Source of the DNA: Hedera helix
Lineage: Eukaryota > Streptophyta > Magnoliopsida > Apiales > Araliaceae
Assembly: GCA_947179155.2 (NCBI GenBank)
Contig: OX359287.1
Span: 2,405,001 to 2,469,000 of the forward strand
Length of the DNA stretch: 64,000 nucleotides
Direction: 5' to 3'
The notes below the pieces were generated by a model, which saw nothing but the letters and a program-made list of their open reading frames with translations, made no database searches and was not told the origin of the DNA. The position numbers and the translations under genes are program-made. Shown here one piece after another: positions 35,346 to 47,879 of this stretch. Within the stretch, counting starts at the first letter, position 1, and every line of letters begins with the position of its first letter.

Positions 35346-37920
35346 TAACTTGATCTTAGTCTCATAAGTATACAAGTATCAACTTATATTTCATCCGTAT
35401 AAATGGATAACACCATATATAACGGTCTAATTTTAACCTTAAAATTTAAATATTCTATAACTTTACATGTTCCAACATCCACGGTATTAAATCATTAGGA
35501 CGGCTATTGGGAACAGAGAATCTTGCGATGAATGTTTGCATATTTATCCGTGACAAATGGTTGTATCTTTGTCCGGTGCAAAATTCTCTTTCTGTACAGA
35601 ACATTACCCAACTAGTTAAAACCCTCATTTGAAACATATTTATTTATAGTAATATCTCTTCATATCAATAATCCTACTTATATGGTATTCAGAATACTAA
35701 TAACGAGTTATACTTGGGTCCAAGGAACCTTAACGATGGATTTGACCAGTCAACATCGCTTAGTCCTGTCTCAGATGTACAGCACTCACAAGTTATTTAC
35801 TGATCCTCATCCAGATAAATAGATCATTATCAATACTATGTTAAGTCTTAACAATTCTAGGTTATATCAAAATAAAGACATAACAACATTCTGATGATAA
35901 TAATTTATATCATTCATTCAATATTCGGTTACATATTTGTTTTTTCGTATTACAACAGTCATTATGACTTATACAAATACAAGTAATAAACATGAAAACC
36001 TAATCTACGCTTCGTCTTTACATTCATGGTCTTCTTAACATTCGTCTTTAATCTCCAAATAAGGTTTTATTCGCAAGAATGAGTACGACGACTCAGCAAG
36101 TCTAACATACAGCACATACGCAGTTTATGCTTTTATATAAACTTTAACATGCATTGACTGAACATAATTCTCCATTTAATATCACATATAACTCAAGTTC
36201 CAACAATTTATATCACATTGACAGACAAAGTATATAAATCATGTTCATAACTCGTCAACATAACACATAATATTTAGAAGGTTTGCAACCATCAGTTAAA
36301 GATTTCACATAACATCTATTACATAACAAATAACACATAAGGGTTTAGAACTTGCCTTGAAATTGTTTTAGGGTTTCCCGGGAAATCGTTAAACGCCTAC
36401 AAAAAGGGTTACGCGTCCCCGAACGTTAGTTTATCAAATTTTCCTTTTGAATAAGTCTTAGAATAACTTAACTAGACTATTTTCATTAGTGGAATCATTT
36501 CATTATGTGGAGAACTCAAAATCCTAATTTTAAGTGCTTCCACCCGAATGGTCCCTTAATTTTTCAACTTTGACGTCCTTTCCGGTAACTGCCATAACTT
36601 TGTCATACAGAAATATTTTTGAGTGATTGTTGAGTCTAAATTGCTTAGAATTTCATGATCTACAACTTTCATTTAGGTTGCTAAGGCAGATTCAGACTTT
36701 AAAAGTTTGGATTTTAGCAAAAACATTATGCGACTAAATTAGACTTATCTTTCTTTGATCCGATTGGTAAAACACGATACCTCAAGCATTAATTTGCTAA
36801 GATAACATGTTCTAACACTCAATACCACTTCATAACATAAAAATAACAAAATAATAAACCTACTTATATAAGATTTCATGACTTTTACTCAAGAACACGA
36901 AGAACGAATCGAAGAACACGAAGAACAAAGTTTCATCTTTCTTCATTTTGACTACTAAAACTTGATGCCACAAGCATTATTTAGCAAGGTCATCATGTTT
37001 CATCATCCCATAACACTAAATTACAAAATCATAAACCTACGTATGTAAGAAATTATGACTTTTGCTCAAGAACATACGAAGAACACGAAGAACAAAAAAT
37101 CGTACATAGTAACGACTTATGTTATTGAGCTTTTGGATTTCATACTTGAAATAATTTGAGCATTATAACTGCTTACATATGTGATTATAACACTTTATAT
37201 TTGACAAAATTTTGTTATTATAACGGCTTGCATAATTGATTAAAATAATTTATAAAAATGCTCAAGAACATATGAAGAACACGGAGAACGAATAAACCGT
37301 ACATGGCTACGACGTATGTTCATTGAGCTTTAAACTACGAATTGAAATTTGACATTATAACTACTACAAAGTGTGGAAAGGCTCAAGAACACGTGAGGAA
37401 CACAGAGAACGACAATCGTACATGGCTACGACTCGCGTTCTTGAGCTTTTGAAACTAAAAATTAAATAAACACAATAACAACTAACAATTTACCTCTCGA
37501 AGTGCAAGCTTTAACTATTTCTTTGCACTTGATTCTTGTCTCACAAGAACTCTCTCTATATTTGCTTTTTAGCTTTCAAAATGGTAAAGAACTAATGAAC
37601 ATTAAGCCTTCTATTTATAGGACTTTCAAAGTTAGGGTATTTAGGTCATTAAGCCATTTTCTAGCTTCTTGAACAAGCTTAACAAAGCTTCTCCAATACA
37701 CTTCTTATTAGCTTCCAAAGCAAGCTTGGTGAGCTCCTTCTTCCGACTTCTATATATCGGATAAATCGCGTGCGATTAATTTAAAATATTTCGCATCAGT
37801 AATATCAGTTTTAATTAGTTATACATATTTTATTCATAAAATACATCATACAGTATTAATATGATGTCTCGTCTGACCCTCGAAGTTTTCTTTGAATTAA
37901 TCTCGGATAATCTTCCGTGT

Positions 37921-38081
37921 AGATCCAGGGACAAAGTTAAGAGAAATTTTTAATGTATAGTCTAAAATAAGACTAATTCAACCAATATGATTATGGGATC
38001 ATTGGTTAAGTCGATAGATGTACAAAATTAACGCACAAGGTCCGCCGCAGGTAAAAGTGCAGGGATTTTGGGGGCGTTACA
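37921..38081. repeat. Right arm of about 160-bp terminal inverted repeat of the solo LTR
   Basis: Partner of 35183-35345. Homology stops on both sides just inside GTCCCTGGATCT. Confidence 0.88.
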
Positions 38082-41000
38082 CTAAACCAATCTGGAATTG
38101 CCCCGCTTGGAAATGTAATATTATAAGAATCCCTGTCAAGGAGTCCCTGTTATAGAGAATGAATGATATAGGAAAAGGAATGACAAAGAAAATGAGACAG
38201 AGAGCACGTACACCAACCTGAAGGAAACTCTCTTTGATAGTAATTCTTAGATTTCTACAATTTGTAAGATATAACTCACTCAAGCACTTTAAGGCAGCTA
38301 CATTTGATAGTTTTTTTTATAGATATGCAACCACTTGCGTCCAAATAACATAAATCAGGAGGAAGGTCTGGGGGTGATTCAAGGCTGCTGCAGTTGTTAA
38401 GAACCAATTTTCCTGAATAATTTAAGCTCGATAGATTTGGTAGTCGTTTTATTGATGTACACCCACTTACATCCAAATTCTATAGATTCAGGGGAAGTTT
38501 GGGAAGTGACCGAACACTTGTGAAGTTAATTAAACGAAGTATAGTTAAGTTGACCAGCTAACTAAGGTTGGCTGGTAGACTGCAAAAACTCTCTCCAACG
38601 AAGCTCGAGTACCTCAGTGATGATAACACTCCTGTATGAAACTCGAGTCTCTCATCCGGAAGCACTCCCCCACGCATACTACATTCCTGTATGGATAACA
38701 CTCTTAATTTCTTCAAAAGTCCAACAGAATCAGGTAATCGATCAATAGAGTCTACACTTATCGAGAGAGAACACAATAGTTCCATATTCCCTAATTGCTC
38801 AGGTAAATTTTTAAGATTCAAGCATCCTCCCATCCTCAGATGTCGAAGTGGGTGAAGATTGCAAATGTTATTTGGAAGATTTTTGAGATTCTCGCATTTA
38901 TCTAATGATAAAAAAAAGTCAGCCTACTCAGATGTCCAACCGAATCTAGTAATTGCTCAATAGTAGTTCTTCTTGCTTCAAGACGCCATAAGGATTTCAT
39001 ATTCCCCAATTCCACAGGCAATCCTACTAGTTTAAAGCAGCTATAAAGATTAAGATCTTCAAGTGAACTCAGATTGCAAATATTGGGAAGACTTCTAAAG
39101 CTCCTGCAACCAGCCAAATTTAACTTCACCAGCCAAGCCATGTGTCCGATGGAATCAAGTAATTGTTCACTACCAATATCACTTGAATCAAGTATTTGTA
39201 AGCCTTCCATACTTCCAAAATTCCTCAGGCAATCGTTCTAGATTGGAGCATGCACTCAAATCCAAGTGAACCAAATTTTCCAAAACTCCAACCAATGGAT
39301 GAACCCGCACTAGACTTGAACAACTACGTAGAAATGATTTATCAAACATTTTTACTTCTCCAAAGTCGGGGGTGGTTGTCAAAAACTGAGAATGACTAGC
39401 ATTTAAAATCTTCAAGCTTTTAAGATGATGTTTAAAAGAAAGAAAAATATGAAATTAGATTATCTGCAAATTTTTCTATCCTTAAACCAAAAGTAAATAT
39501 CATCTTACTGAGTTAACATATATGGTATAATCCAATCAAAAGATTAATAAAAAATAAAATGTAACTAGTGCCATACCTTGGGGCTGTCCCATAATGTATT
39601 GACATTGTTGTATTGCATGTCAAGAGAAATGAGTTTTGGTGGATGAAAACTGGGAGCTAAACAAGTCAAAGGGCAACAACACCAACAAAGACACCTGAAC
39701 TCTTCAAATGAATTTTCAAAACTTCTTGTAAGTTGTACATTGTTGATCTGAAGCAATCTTAAATTAGGCATGTTCTCAAATGTTCGGTATCAAAATATTC
39801 TTGCCCTAATGTGGTAATGTCTAGCCTGATGCCTTCAATCTTTTTTGTTCCTTAATGTGAACCTAGAAGAAAAATAGTAAAAATGAGAAAAAGAGTGCGA
39901 TGAGCTTGTATTCTCTTATTAGTGGTATATTAAAGTGGAGAACTTCTGTTTCATTAATCAAGAATCACCACAAAAGTAGTTTAAAAGAGTAAAATACAAA
40001 GAGTTATTAAGTTGAAAGGAGGTTCTCTTTATTTTAACTTTTTCATTAAACAAACATGCCACAAAAATTCTAAGCAGACAAAGGAAAACATAAAAGAAAA
40101 ACGTTCCACTGGTTTAGAGAAATAAAACGTAAAATTAAATATACTTCCAAATAAATCAGAGCCTTGTAATGTCAAGTTTCAAACAAAATAACAAGATCCA
40201 GTTAAGGTGAATTTGTCACATAATTTATTATTGGTAAGTCCTATAGTTTTTTAGCATTGGGTATAAGAAATGTTACATTTGTATAGGCCCACAAACAGAG
40301 TGCTGGTGTTAAAAATGCAACTTCTACTTTAACTAATTTGCAGAATTACTTATGAGAAGTTATGTGACAATTTCACCATCTCCGGATCCAAAATAACATA
40401 ATGGTGTTACATGTGACACTAATTAAGATGTGGGTTTCATATGATAGAACTAATGGAAATAAATTAGGCTTAGCCACAGGACATGTATGGTTTAGGGAAC
40501 CCTTCCCCATACCCGTCTCGCCAATGTGTAACTTCCTTTAATACCTGCCCCGTCGTGAAAACACATACCCTATACTCGCTCTGCCCCAATTTCCCTGAAT
40601 TCTTCCCCTTTTTTCCAAATTAAATTATTCAAAAAAAATTTATAATACTTTTGTACTATTATTTTTAATTCAAAATCAAATAACATGTAATATGTCTACT
40701 AGTGTTAACACCTTGTATTTCCAAATGTTATGAATTTTAAATGAAATAACTTAAATAGGTACGTACATAAATTAACAAATGTTGAGAAATTTAAATGAAA
40801 TAACTTCAATGGTACATAATTAAATATACAAAAGTCTAATTTTGAAAATAATTATATATACAATTGGGTTGAGTTAAGAGCGGGGCAAGAGGGTATATCC
40901 CATACCCAACCTTAACCCTATAGGGTTTTAAAATTATGGCCCACTAGGATCGGGATTTAGTAGGTTTCGTCGGGTTTAAGAAAAATTGTCAAGTTTAAAA

Positions 41001-42970
41001 ATAACATTTACAAATAAAAATTTTAAAAGAATTAAAGAACTAAAAGAATATGAATATTTGCTTTTTGGTCAACTTTTGTTTTTTTTAACACGTCACGTAG
41101 TTCTTCTTGACGACACAAATGACTACGCTTTCTAGGCTCCTTACTGGATTCTTCATGAACAATCTCTCTTCCCATATCTTGAATAAGATCATGCATCCTA
41201 AACTTATTTTCCCAATCAATTGTAAGTAAACATCTTTCCTCGAAAACTTTTATTCCAATAACTGGATAGAAGCCAGAAGAATCAAATATATCAGCAGCTT
41301 CCTCTTTGTCCATTCCAACTAAGCAGCAAGCAATATCGAGGAAAATTTCCTTTTCATTATGATCTAGTGCATCATAGCTTATTTTGAGGATTGTTTGAAT
41401 CTGATTGTTGGGAATTTGTTGTCATTTGTCAAGGGTACTTGTCCATTCTTCCTTGGTTCTATGAAACAAAAATGAACCCAAAACCTCAAGAGCTAACGGA
41501 AGCCCTCCATGTAACTTACAATCCTTTAATTTCTAAAACTCTCTGAAATCTTCCGAGATGATTCTTCTGAAGGCATGATAGCTCAAGTGTTCCAAAGACT
41601 CATCTTTGTCTAACGTCTTCACCATGTATGGCATGACCATGTATGCCTCGTCTATTTTTTCAAACTCATTGAGCAGATGTGTATCTCTTGTCGTGATGAT
41701 TCTACTTCCTAGACCAAAAAAGTTCCAATATCTTACTATCAACTCCCATTGGCTTGATTGGTCCAAATCATCAATAACTATGAGAACCTTTTTAGTACGT
41801 GCTCTTTCTTTCAAAAAACTAACTCCTCTTTCAACATTAGCAACCTTAAAATCCTGTTTTTCCATAAGCTCATAAATAAGTTGCTCAACCAAAGAAAGTG
41901 GACCGTTGTGTCCTTATGAAACTTCTTTAACATTTTCAAGAAAGTAGCTACGTTCAAAGTGGTGAAAGCATTCATTATAGAAAACTTTGGCCATCATTGT
42001 TTTCCCGACTGCGCCCATCCCGTAGATCCCAATATCACGAACAATGCTTGACCCAATGCTTATCTTTTCATACATATCTTTAACACGAGAATCAATTACA
42101 ATCAAATGTTTAGCAACCAACAAGGCTTTAGGGTTTAGTACTTCTCATAAAATATTCTTCACAATATTTTGCATCAGATTTGATTCATACCTGGAATTCG
42201 AATCAAAAGATAGACATGATATAACAAGGTAATTTCAAGCAAAAATATTAGATGGAAAATCAAGAGCTAATAGTATTTAGTCCTTCAAAATTTCACCTGT
42301 GTTATATTTGATCCATTAACGTATCATTCCTCTTAATTTGGACCCAAGTACAGTTAAACAAGCACAATAAACCTAAATTAGGAATCTGATTGGTATATTA
42401 CTTGGAAACGATGACGTTACACAACTTTTTTTGACAAAAATTAGGCTAAAATATCAAATTTGGGTTTGTATCAGTAACTTAACAATACTTGGGGGTCCAT
42501 ATCGGGAGAATTGGTGTTTAGGAGCTCAATCATAAAGTTGATGGAATTTTGAGGGACTAAAGTAATATTATCCCAAAAATCAATGAGCAATTAGTTTAAG
42601 GATGTACAGTTTTAACATGTGGAACAGATGAGTAAAGTCTTATATTTATTAAGGATTTGTGGCTTGTGATTCTAGCGTATTTATGTGTATGTCTTAACAT
42701 TTGCTTCTCTTTTTTTAAATCTTTGGGGAAAATATTTATTTTTATTGAGATTTTAGGGGGAGAGATGAAGTCTGGCGCCGTAATATAAAGCACTTTTAGT
42801 GATTTTGCTTTTTGACAAAAGTGCTTTTAGAATAAAGTTGAATAGTGTATTAGGGTTAAACAATTTAAATTTAAAAAAAATAGTGATAATTTATAGACGT
42901 GTTTAAAACGAGCTTTCGTTTTACTATTCAACAATTCAAGGACGAACTTGTACATTTGTTAAATAGTCCA

Positions 42971-43183
42971 TTTTTGGTATTCCACAATTTCAAAATAAAA
43001 TAAATTTACTTACCAAAAAAAATTTTAAGTCAAAATATCTAATTAATATAAGTGCTTTCATATGGCCATCAATCTAAAAACAAAAAGTAAAATTTAAAAT
43101 TACAAGTGTTTTTAGTCCACAACATCAATCCTATGATTCCCTTGCATCCATAGTTCGCAATAATATTGATTTCCTTGTATTTA
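42971..43183. other. AT-rich sequence at the edge of the duplication
   Basis: Homology with copy A intron 1 ends here, and nothing else is recognised. Confidence 0.4.
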
Positions 43184-43269
<86 letters not shown>

Positions 43270-43280
43270 TGGGGGGGGGT
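43184..43280. repeat. (TA)n(TG)n(G)n microsatellite
   Basis: A long TA run becomes TG and ends in a run of ten G. Confidence 0.95.
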
Positions 43281-43419
43281 GTAATTATTTGGGCCCGGGT
43301 ATGGTGCAGTTCACTTCATTTAATGGCCTGGATTCAGTGTTGGCACATATACATTTATTTTGACAGCTTACACACATAGTGGGATAATCCTTATTAAAGT
43401 AAAATTGTGTTACAATATT

Positions 43420-43860
43420 TGAGAAAAATAAGAAGATCTAATTTGGGAGGGAATCTGTAAAGGACTCCTACTCCTAATTGGTTTAGGGTGAACGTGACAT
43501 CTATAAATACAGTCACATGCAAGGGATTGAAGGATATGGCATAAGATACGACACAATAGAGAAAAGAGAAAAAATATGGAGTGTGAGGAGGAGGAAGAGA
43601 GAAATAAACAATTTGCACTCTTCATATTATTTTAGTGGATTTCTTATCTCTCTTAGTGGTTTTTTCCCAATTAGGTTTTCACGTAAAATTCTTGTGTCCT
43701 TATTTTATATCTCTTACAATAATGTGTGTGTGTTTATCTAAACGTATCTCGTGAGTTTGACTTCACAACAATATAATCTACAATTCCAGCAATTATTAGC
43801 GCTTTTTTGGCCTGTCGTTTTGGTGATTTTTTCAGGCATACAAAATTTGGCATTAACAAT
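43420..43860 (+). mobile_element. LTR (plus arm of an inverted pair)
   Basis: It has a TATA box (CTATAAATACAG) near 43501 and a leader with TTTTCACGTAAAATTCTTGTG. It ends near CAGGCATACAAAATTTGGCATTAACA, where ATTTGGCATTAACA has the position of a decayed copia primer site. It is homologous, in inverted orientation, to 44315-44710. Confidence 0.65.
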
Positions 43861-44314
43861 ATATATACACACACACACACTTAATTATTACGCAATATAA
43901 TTTGTTTTAATACTAAAAAGCAATATAAAGTCATTTGAATTCAACCATCAAAGATTGCTGCAGCTCAGAAAGCGTTTTGAGTTAGTTCGTTTTTTGCATA
44001 TGTCATAACGTGATGGTAATCGTGTAGCTCTTGCATTATTGATTTTGGCTATTTCTTCTGATCTTTTGTTCCCTTTTATTAATAGTAAAAATAACAAAAT
44101 TACATTATTCCATTTATTGTATTGGATACTAAGATTTAGTTTTAAAAAAAACATTGTCCTAGTTTGGGATTGTGGAAGAAGGAAAAAAAAAGTCGTTACT
44201 TGTATATAAATATCGTAGATATTGATTAATTATGATATTATGAATATTTTTCATTTTATAAAATCAAAAACTTTAAAAAATTTATTCAAACAGTAGTGTT
44301 CTATATATTTTTAA
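43861..44314. other. Spacer between inverted LTRs
   Basis: AT-rich. A 68-codon minus-strand frame at 43948-44154 has no domain I recognise. Confidence 0.4.
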
Positions 44315-45260
44315 TATTGTTAATGCCAAATTTTGTACCACCTGTTTAAATCACCAAACAACGAGTGAAAAGGAATTAAACACAAAAACAATTGCTGAAA
44401 TTTAAAATAAGAGCACAACAATTTTACGTGAAAACTCAATTGAAAAAGAACCACGGAGAGAGCTAAGAAATCCACTATGAAAATAATATGGGGAATATAT
44501 TTCTCTCTTTCTCATACTCACTCCGTATCTCCTACCTCTTCTCTATTGTGTTGTACATTGTGTAATGAATATCTCCTGAACCCTTGGTTATTGATGTATT
44601 TATAGATGTCATGTCCACCCAAAATCAATTAGGAGTAGAAATCCTTTTTAGAATCACTTTATAACTACAATTAATTATTGATAGATCTCATTCCAAATTA
44701 GATTTTCTTATCTCCCCCAATAGAATGCCGAAGCCGCCGAATAAATTGTCAAACCCGCCGAACAGACTGCCGAATAAACTGCCGAAGAAAATGCCGAAAC
44801 TGCTAAATAGATTGTTAAACCTGCCAAATCAGAATGCCGGATAAACTTCCGAACAAAATGCCGATCCAAGATGTCAAGCCAAAAAAGGGAACATATCCAT
44901 GGTTGGTAAAATCTAGAATGATAACAATTGTTGCTCACAGAGAGACTTTTGTCCGACCGTATAACTTCACAATTGTTCAGCCTTATATCATATGTATGTA
45001 TGCATAAATTTATATATGAATGTATTTATGCATGAATGTATGTATGAATGTATGTATGTTGCCCGACAACCACCATAATAATCGTCCCACTTCCCCTTTG
45101 GGAAGCTGTAGCAGTCCCACATCTCCTTTGGGAGGCTACAACCCGACCCACATCACCATAATATTCGTCCCCCTCCATTTCGAGAGGGTTCAATTCGACC
45201 TTATATCACCATAATAATCGTCCCCCTCCATTTCGATTTGATACCATTCGTCATGCTCCC
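44315..45260 (-). mobile_element. LTR (minus arm of an inverted pair), with longer U3
   Basis: The part to about 44710 mirrors 43420-43860: CATCTATAAATACATC TATA region, TTTTCACGTAAAATTGTTGTG and GGTACAAAATTTGGCATTAACA. Beyond it, about 44720-44880 holds degenerate CNGCCGAATAAA-type repeats. At 45062-45240 there are two direct repeats of ATCACCATAATNNTCGTCCC plus CCTTTGGGANGCT hairpin-like motifs, likely U3. The outer edge is approximate. Confidence 0.55.
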
Positions 45261-45359
45261 GACATGTACCGTTGAATTGCTACACGATTTGTTGTTTTGA
45301 TTTTTGTAGAAGTCGTCGCCGAGTCATACAAGATGTTGTGTCGTTGTTTGGTTACGTGG

Positions 45360-45904
45360 TGTAGTTCTACCCCGCCGATCCACTCCCCTCCGCCACCGAA
45401 CCACTCGCCACCACCTAAACCGTCTAAAGATTTGTCCCCAAAGAAGCCTATATTGCCACCAAAATATACACCTTCAAAACCACAACCATTGCCATCACCA
45501 GAGACACCAAAGCTACAACCTCCACCCATCCACTCCTCACCACCATCTGTTCACTCCCCTCCACCACCAGTTCATTCACCTTCACTCTCCACCACCACCG
45601 ATCCACTTCCCTACCCCACCGGTCCACTCGCCACCACGGTACCACCACTTGTCTAGTCTCTACCACCACCGGTCCAGTCTTCACCGCCACCAGTTCACAG
45701 TCTTCACCGCCACCAGTTCACTCCCCTCCACCATCACCGATTCATTCTTCACCACCACCGGTTCACTCCCCACCTCCTCCACCACCAGTAAGTTCTCCGC
45801 CACCAACATCACTTGCACCTCCTCCTGCATCTTCACCACCACCGATGGACAACTTCGTTCTTCCATCAAATATTGGAGCCTTGTACTCATCACCACCTCC
45901 GTAA
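45360..45904 (+). pseudogene. Pollen-type LRR-extensin C-terminal fragment, frameshifted
   Basis: The Pro-rich repeats PPIHSPPPPNHSPPP, VHSPPPPVHSP and similar are the extensin domain of cell-wall LRR-extensins (PEX/LRX type). The last stretch reads FVLPSNIGALYSSPPP and then TAA at 45902, resembling the conserved tail of that family. The Pro-rich coding shifts frame at least twice (near 45590 and 45705), and a TAG closes the first frame at 45654. No LRR domain or signal peptide lies upstream, where LTR sequence ends. It is a broken 3' gene fragment. Confidence 0.7.
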
Positions 45905-46863
45905 TTCTGCTGCTCCAGGTTGCTCTCTTCCTTCCTCTGCTCTGTTTTTTGCTGCTTCAGATTTCTGGAACTTGAAACAAGCTACTTGTTCAGAAACAAA
46001 ACTGACGTTGCAGATTTCTAGCGCTGCGAATGGATTGCGGAATTTTGGACCGCCAAATTCTGCAAAAATTGGGTTTTCTGGAACTTGTCGCTTGGAAGAT
46101 GTTAACATGAACTGTCTACTTTTTTCCGATGTAGACTTAATAATATGTCTAGTCTGTGAAAGCTCCATCAAGCTATTACTGCTATTGCTCTTCAGGATAT
46201 GAGAACTGTTAGATTCTTCTAAATAAGCAATTCCATCACTCTTGCTCAAGGTGTTCCCCGTAGATCTATTAGTTTGCTGCAAGTTCTAGATCTGTTGTCA
46301 CGGATCTGCTCCTTAATCTCTGCCGCTGGTTCTGTTGCCTCTTCCGATCTCCCCAACCTGCTGCTACAAATCTACAGTGCCGCTGCGATTCTTTTTTTCT
46401 TTCTGCTCAGATATGCAAACATTCTATCGATGAACCCAGCACAGTCTCATTAGCCTAACGTCCTTCGGGAAATATAATAAATTAATCCTAAACAACAAAA
46501 AGGGGTTGAGGAATATAATAAGTATACCGCTATCAATTACAGACTTGCAGTAAAATTTAATAGAGTCGGTGTGATAAATATGATATATATGCTACGTATA
46601 TATCAAATATCTCTACTTTATCTATATGAAAAAGCTAGGATGATGATTATAAAGGCCCCACAAATAAGATAGTATCAGTTAAAAAAAAATCAAATCAACC
46701 TTTTTCTTTTTTGTTTTTTTATTCTTGAATATGTAATTATTTCTGAGCACATGAGCATAGGCCCACGGACTACTCTTTAAAACAAAACTTGTCAGCATAA
46801 CATTCTTTCTTATTCCAAATAGATTCAACATGAACATGATATATTATAAAATTTCCATGCACT

Positions 46864-46865
<2 letters not shown>
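45905..46865. other. Unrecognised sequence after the extensin fragment
   Basis: A minus-strand open frame of 130 codons (45890-46282) overlaps the extensin tail and has no domain I know. The segment at 45905-46420 is less AT-rich than its surroundings and may be 3' flank of the former gene or another element. The rest is AT-rich. Confidence 0.3.

Positions 46866-46922
<57 letters not shown>
46866..46922. repeat. (AT)n microsatellite
   Basis: About 28 AT units. Confidence 0.95.
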
Positions 46923-46926
<4 letters not shown>

Positions 46927-47689
46927 TGATCTAATAAAAGAAAGGAACTTAGCTTTTCTTTTTTGGCTACTTAAGGACATTTTAAATATTACTACTGTTT
47001 TTTTTAACTAAATACTACTGTTTTAAATTACAAGATTAATATAAATTTTTTAAAAGTCAATTTTAAATTCAAAGTTAATATTAATTTATTTAGTTTATTT
47101 TAATATAATTATAAATATCATAATTTTTCTTAAAAGTATTATTAACCTTGTGGCTAGTGGTTTCGATTTACAATGAGACATGAAAAAAGAAACACTGGAA
47201 TCATGTGGTATTTGCATTTATCATTTGATTAAGGGTATGGTATTGCATGTTGAAACAGCTGGGACCTACAGGCTACAGGGAGTGCCTGAGACAAGTAGGG
47301 ACTGGAGCGAGGGAGGGACAGAGTTGCATGGCCATTCAAAGCAAGTAGTAAAATTTCACCGGATGATGTAAATGGATGGTTTTTTTGCAAGCTTTACTTG
47401 GTGGAAACATTTGAAAATATAGTGAATTTAAACTTTTAGGCCTATTATACGAATGGTAATAATTATATATACCTTAGCTTGAATAATTGTTTGTTAGTGC
47501 ATACTATATTACTTAATGTTTATTTCTATGTATGATTTGTATTGGCTTTAATGCTATTTTTTTTTCATGAAGGTGTTTATTTGAATTTTAAATATATATA
47601 TATATATATATATAGTGAAGATGTTCTATTAGTTCTATTTAATTTATTTTTTCATTCATTTTATAAGTTTGTAGTATATAAAAAACGAT
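46923..47689. other. AT-rich intergenic DNA
   Basis: No supported gene. A 63-codon frame at 47180-47371 has more balanced composition than its surroundings but no recognised domain. A short AT run lies at about 47587-47613. Confidence 0.4.
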
Positions 47690-47850
47690 GTAATTCATGT
47701 AAACCAAACACCTAAAGTAGAATGGTGATTATATTCCTAACGGAATGAATGAACAAATCAAACAAAAAAATGAGAATGACCATTCCATTATATTCCAATT
47801 TCATTCCTTAAGTCATTTCATTCCATACATGCCAAGGAATGGAAACCAAA
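47690..47850. mobile_element. Possible MITE fragment rich in CATTCC/GGAATG motifs
   Basis: GGAATGAATGA, GACCATTCCATT, ATTTCATTCC and AAGGAATGG motifs lie between AACCAAACA sequences near 47702 and 47847. This is typical of a widespread plant short repeat. Ends and target duplication are not resolved. Confidence 0.35.
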
Positions 47851-47879
47851 CATAGGATTAGACTTGTGAAACGTAATTC

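Larger units (their letters stand above)
35183..38081 (-). mobile_element. Solo LTR with 5-bp target duplication, inserted in TNL pseudogene exon 5
   Basis: The 2,899-bp insertion starts TGTAACG and ends CGTTACA. It is flanked by CTAAA at 35178-35182 and 38082-38086. The intact gene shows the empty site (GACTGAACC near 8558). A TATA box (CCTATAAATAG, minus) near 37612 and long blocks shared with the LTR at 29749-33357 identify it as an LTR. There is no internal region, so it is solo. Its ends are unusual long inverted repeats. Confidence 0.92.
34754..42190 (-). pseudogene. TNL pseudogene lacking a TIR exon
   Basis: Exon remnants correspond to exons 2-5 of the intact gene: about 42190-41080 (NB-ARC), 39853-39577, 39427-38218 (LRR), and 38146-34754 (post-LRR, split by a solo LTR). 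Damage seen includes a stop after the EVS residues near 41917, a frameshift near 42135, a TGA near 41425 and a further frameshift near 41530. The exon 3 acceptor has shifted one base, and the exon 4 acceptor has changed from CAG to CAT. The P-loop reads GMGAVGKTM, which would itself be impaired. No TIR exon is found upstream within the window. It has one fewer 213-bp LRR module than the intact gene. Confidence 0.93.
33745..42970. repeat. Segmental duplication, copy B (decayed TNL locus)
   Basis: Collinear with 7155-13455 in the same orientation, with extra DNA at 33992-34150 (MITE), 35183-38081 (solo LTR) and about 42590-42780. Confidence 0.85.

Noticed and set aside
35183..38081. DNA transposon (because of the long inverted ends)
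   Set aside because: TG...CA ends, a 5-bp target duplication, a TATA box and homology to an LTR with an adjacent primer site favour a solo LTR.
43948..44154. 68-codon minus-strand frame between inverted LTRs, possibly a transposase piece
   Set aside because: I could not match it to any transposase motif with confidence.
45448..45896. Minus-strand Val-rich frames at the extensin fragment
   Set aside because: They are the reverse reading of CCACCA-type Pro codons.
47180..47371. 63-codon frame with balanced composition
   Set aside because: No homology recognised, no promoter or splice context; too short to support.
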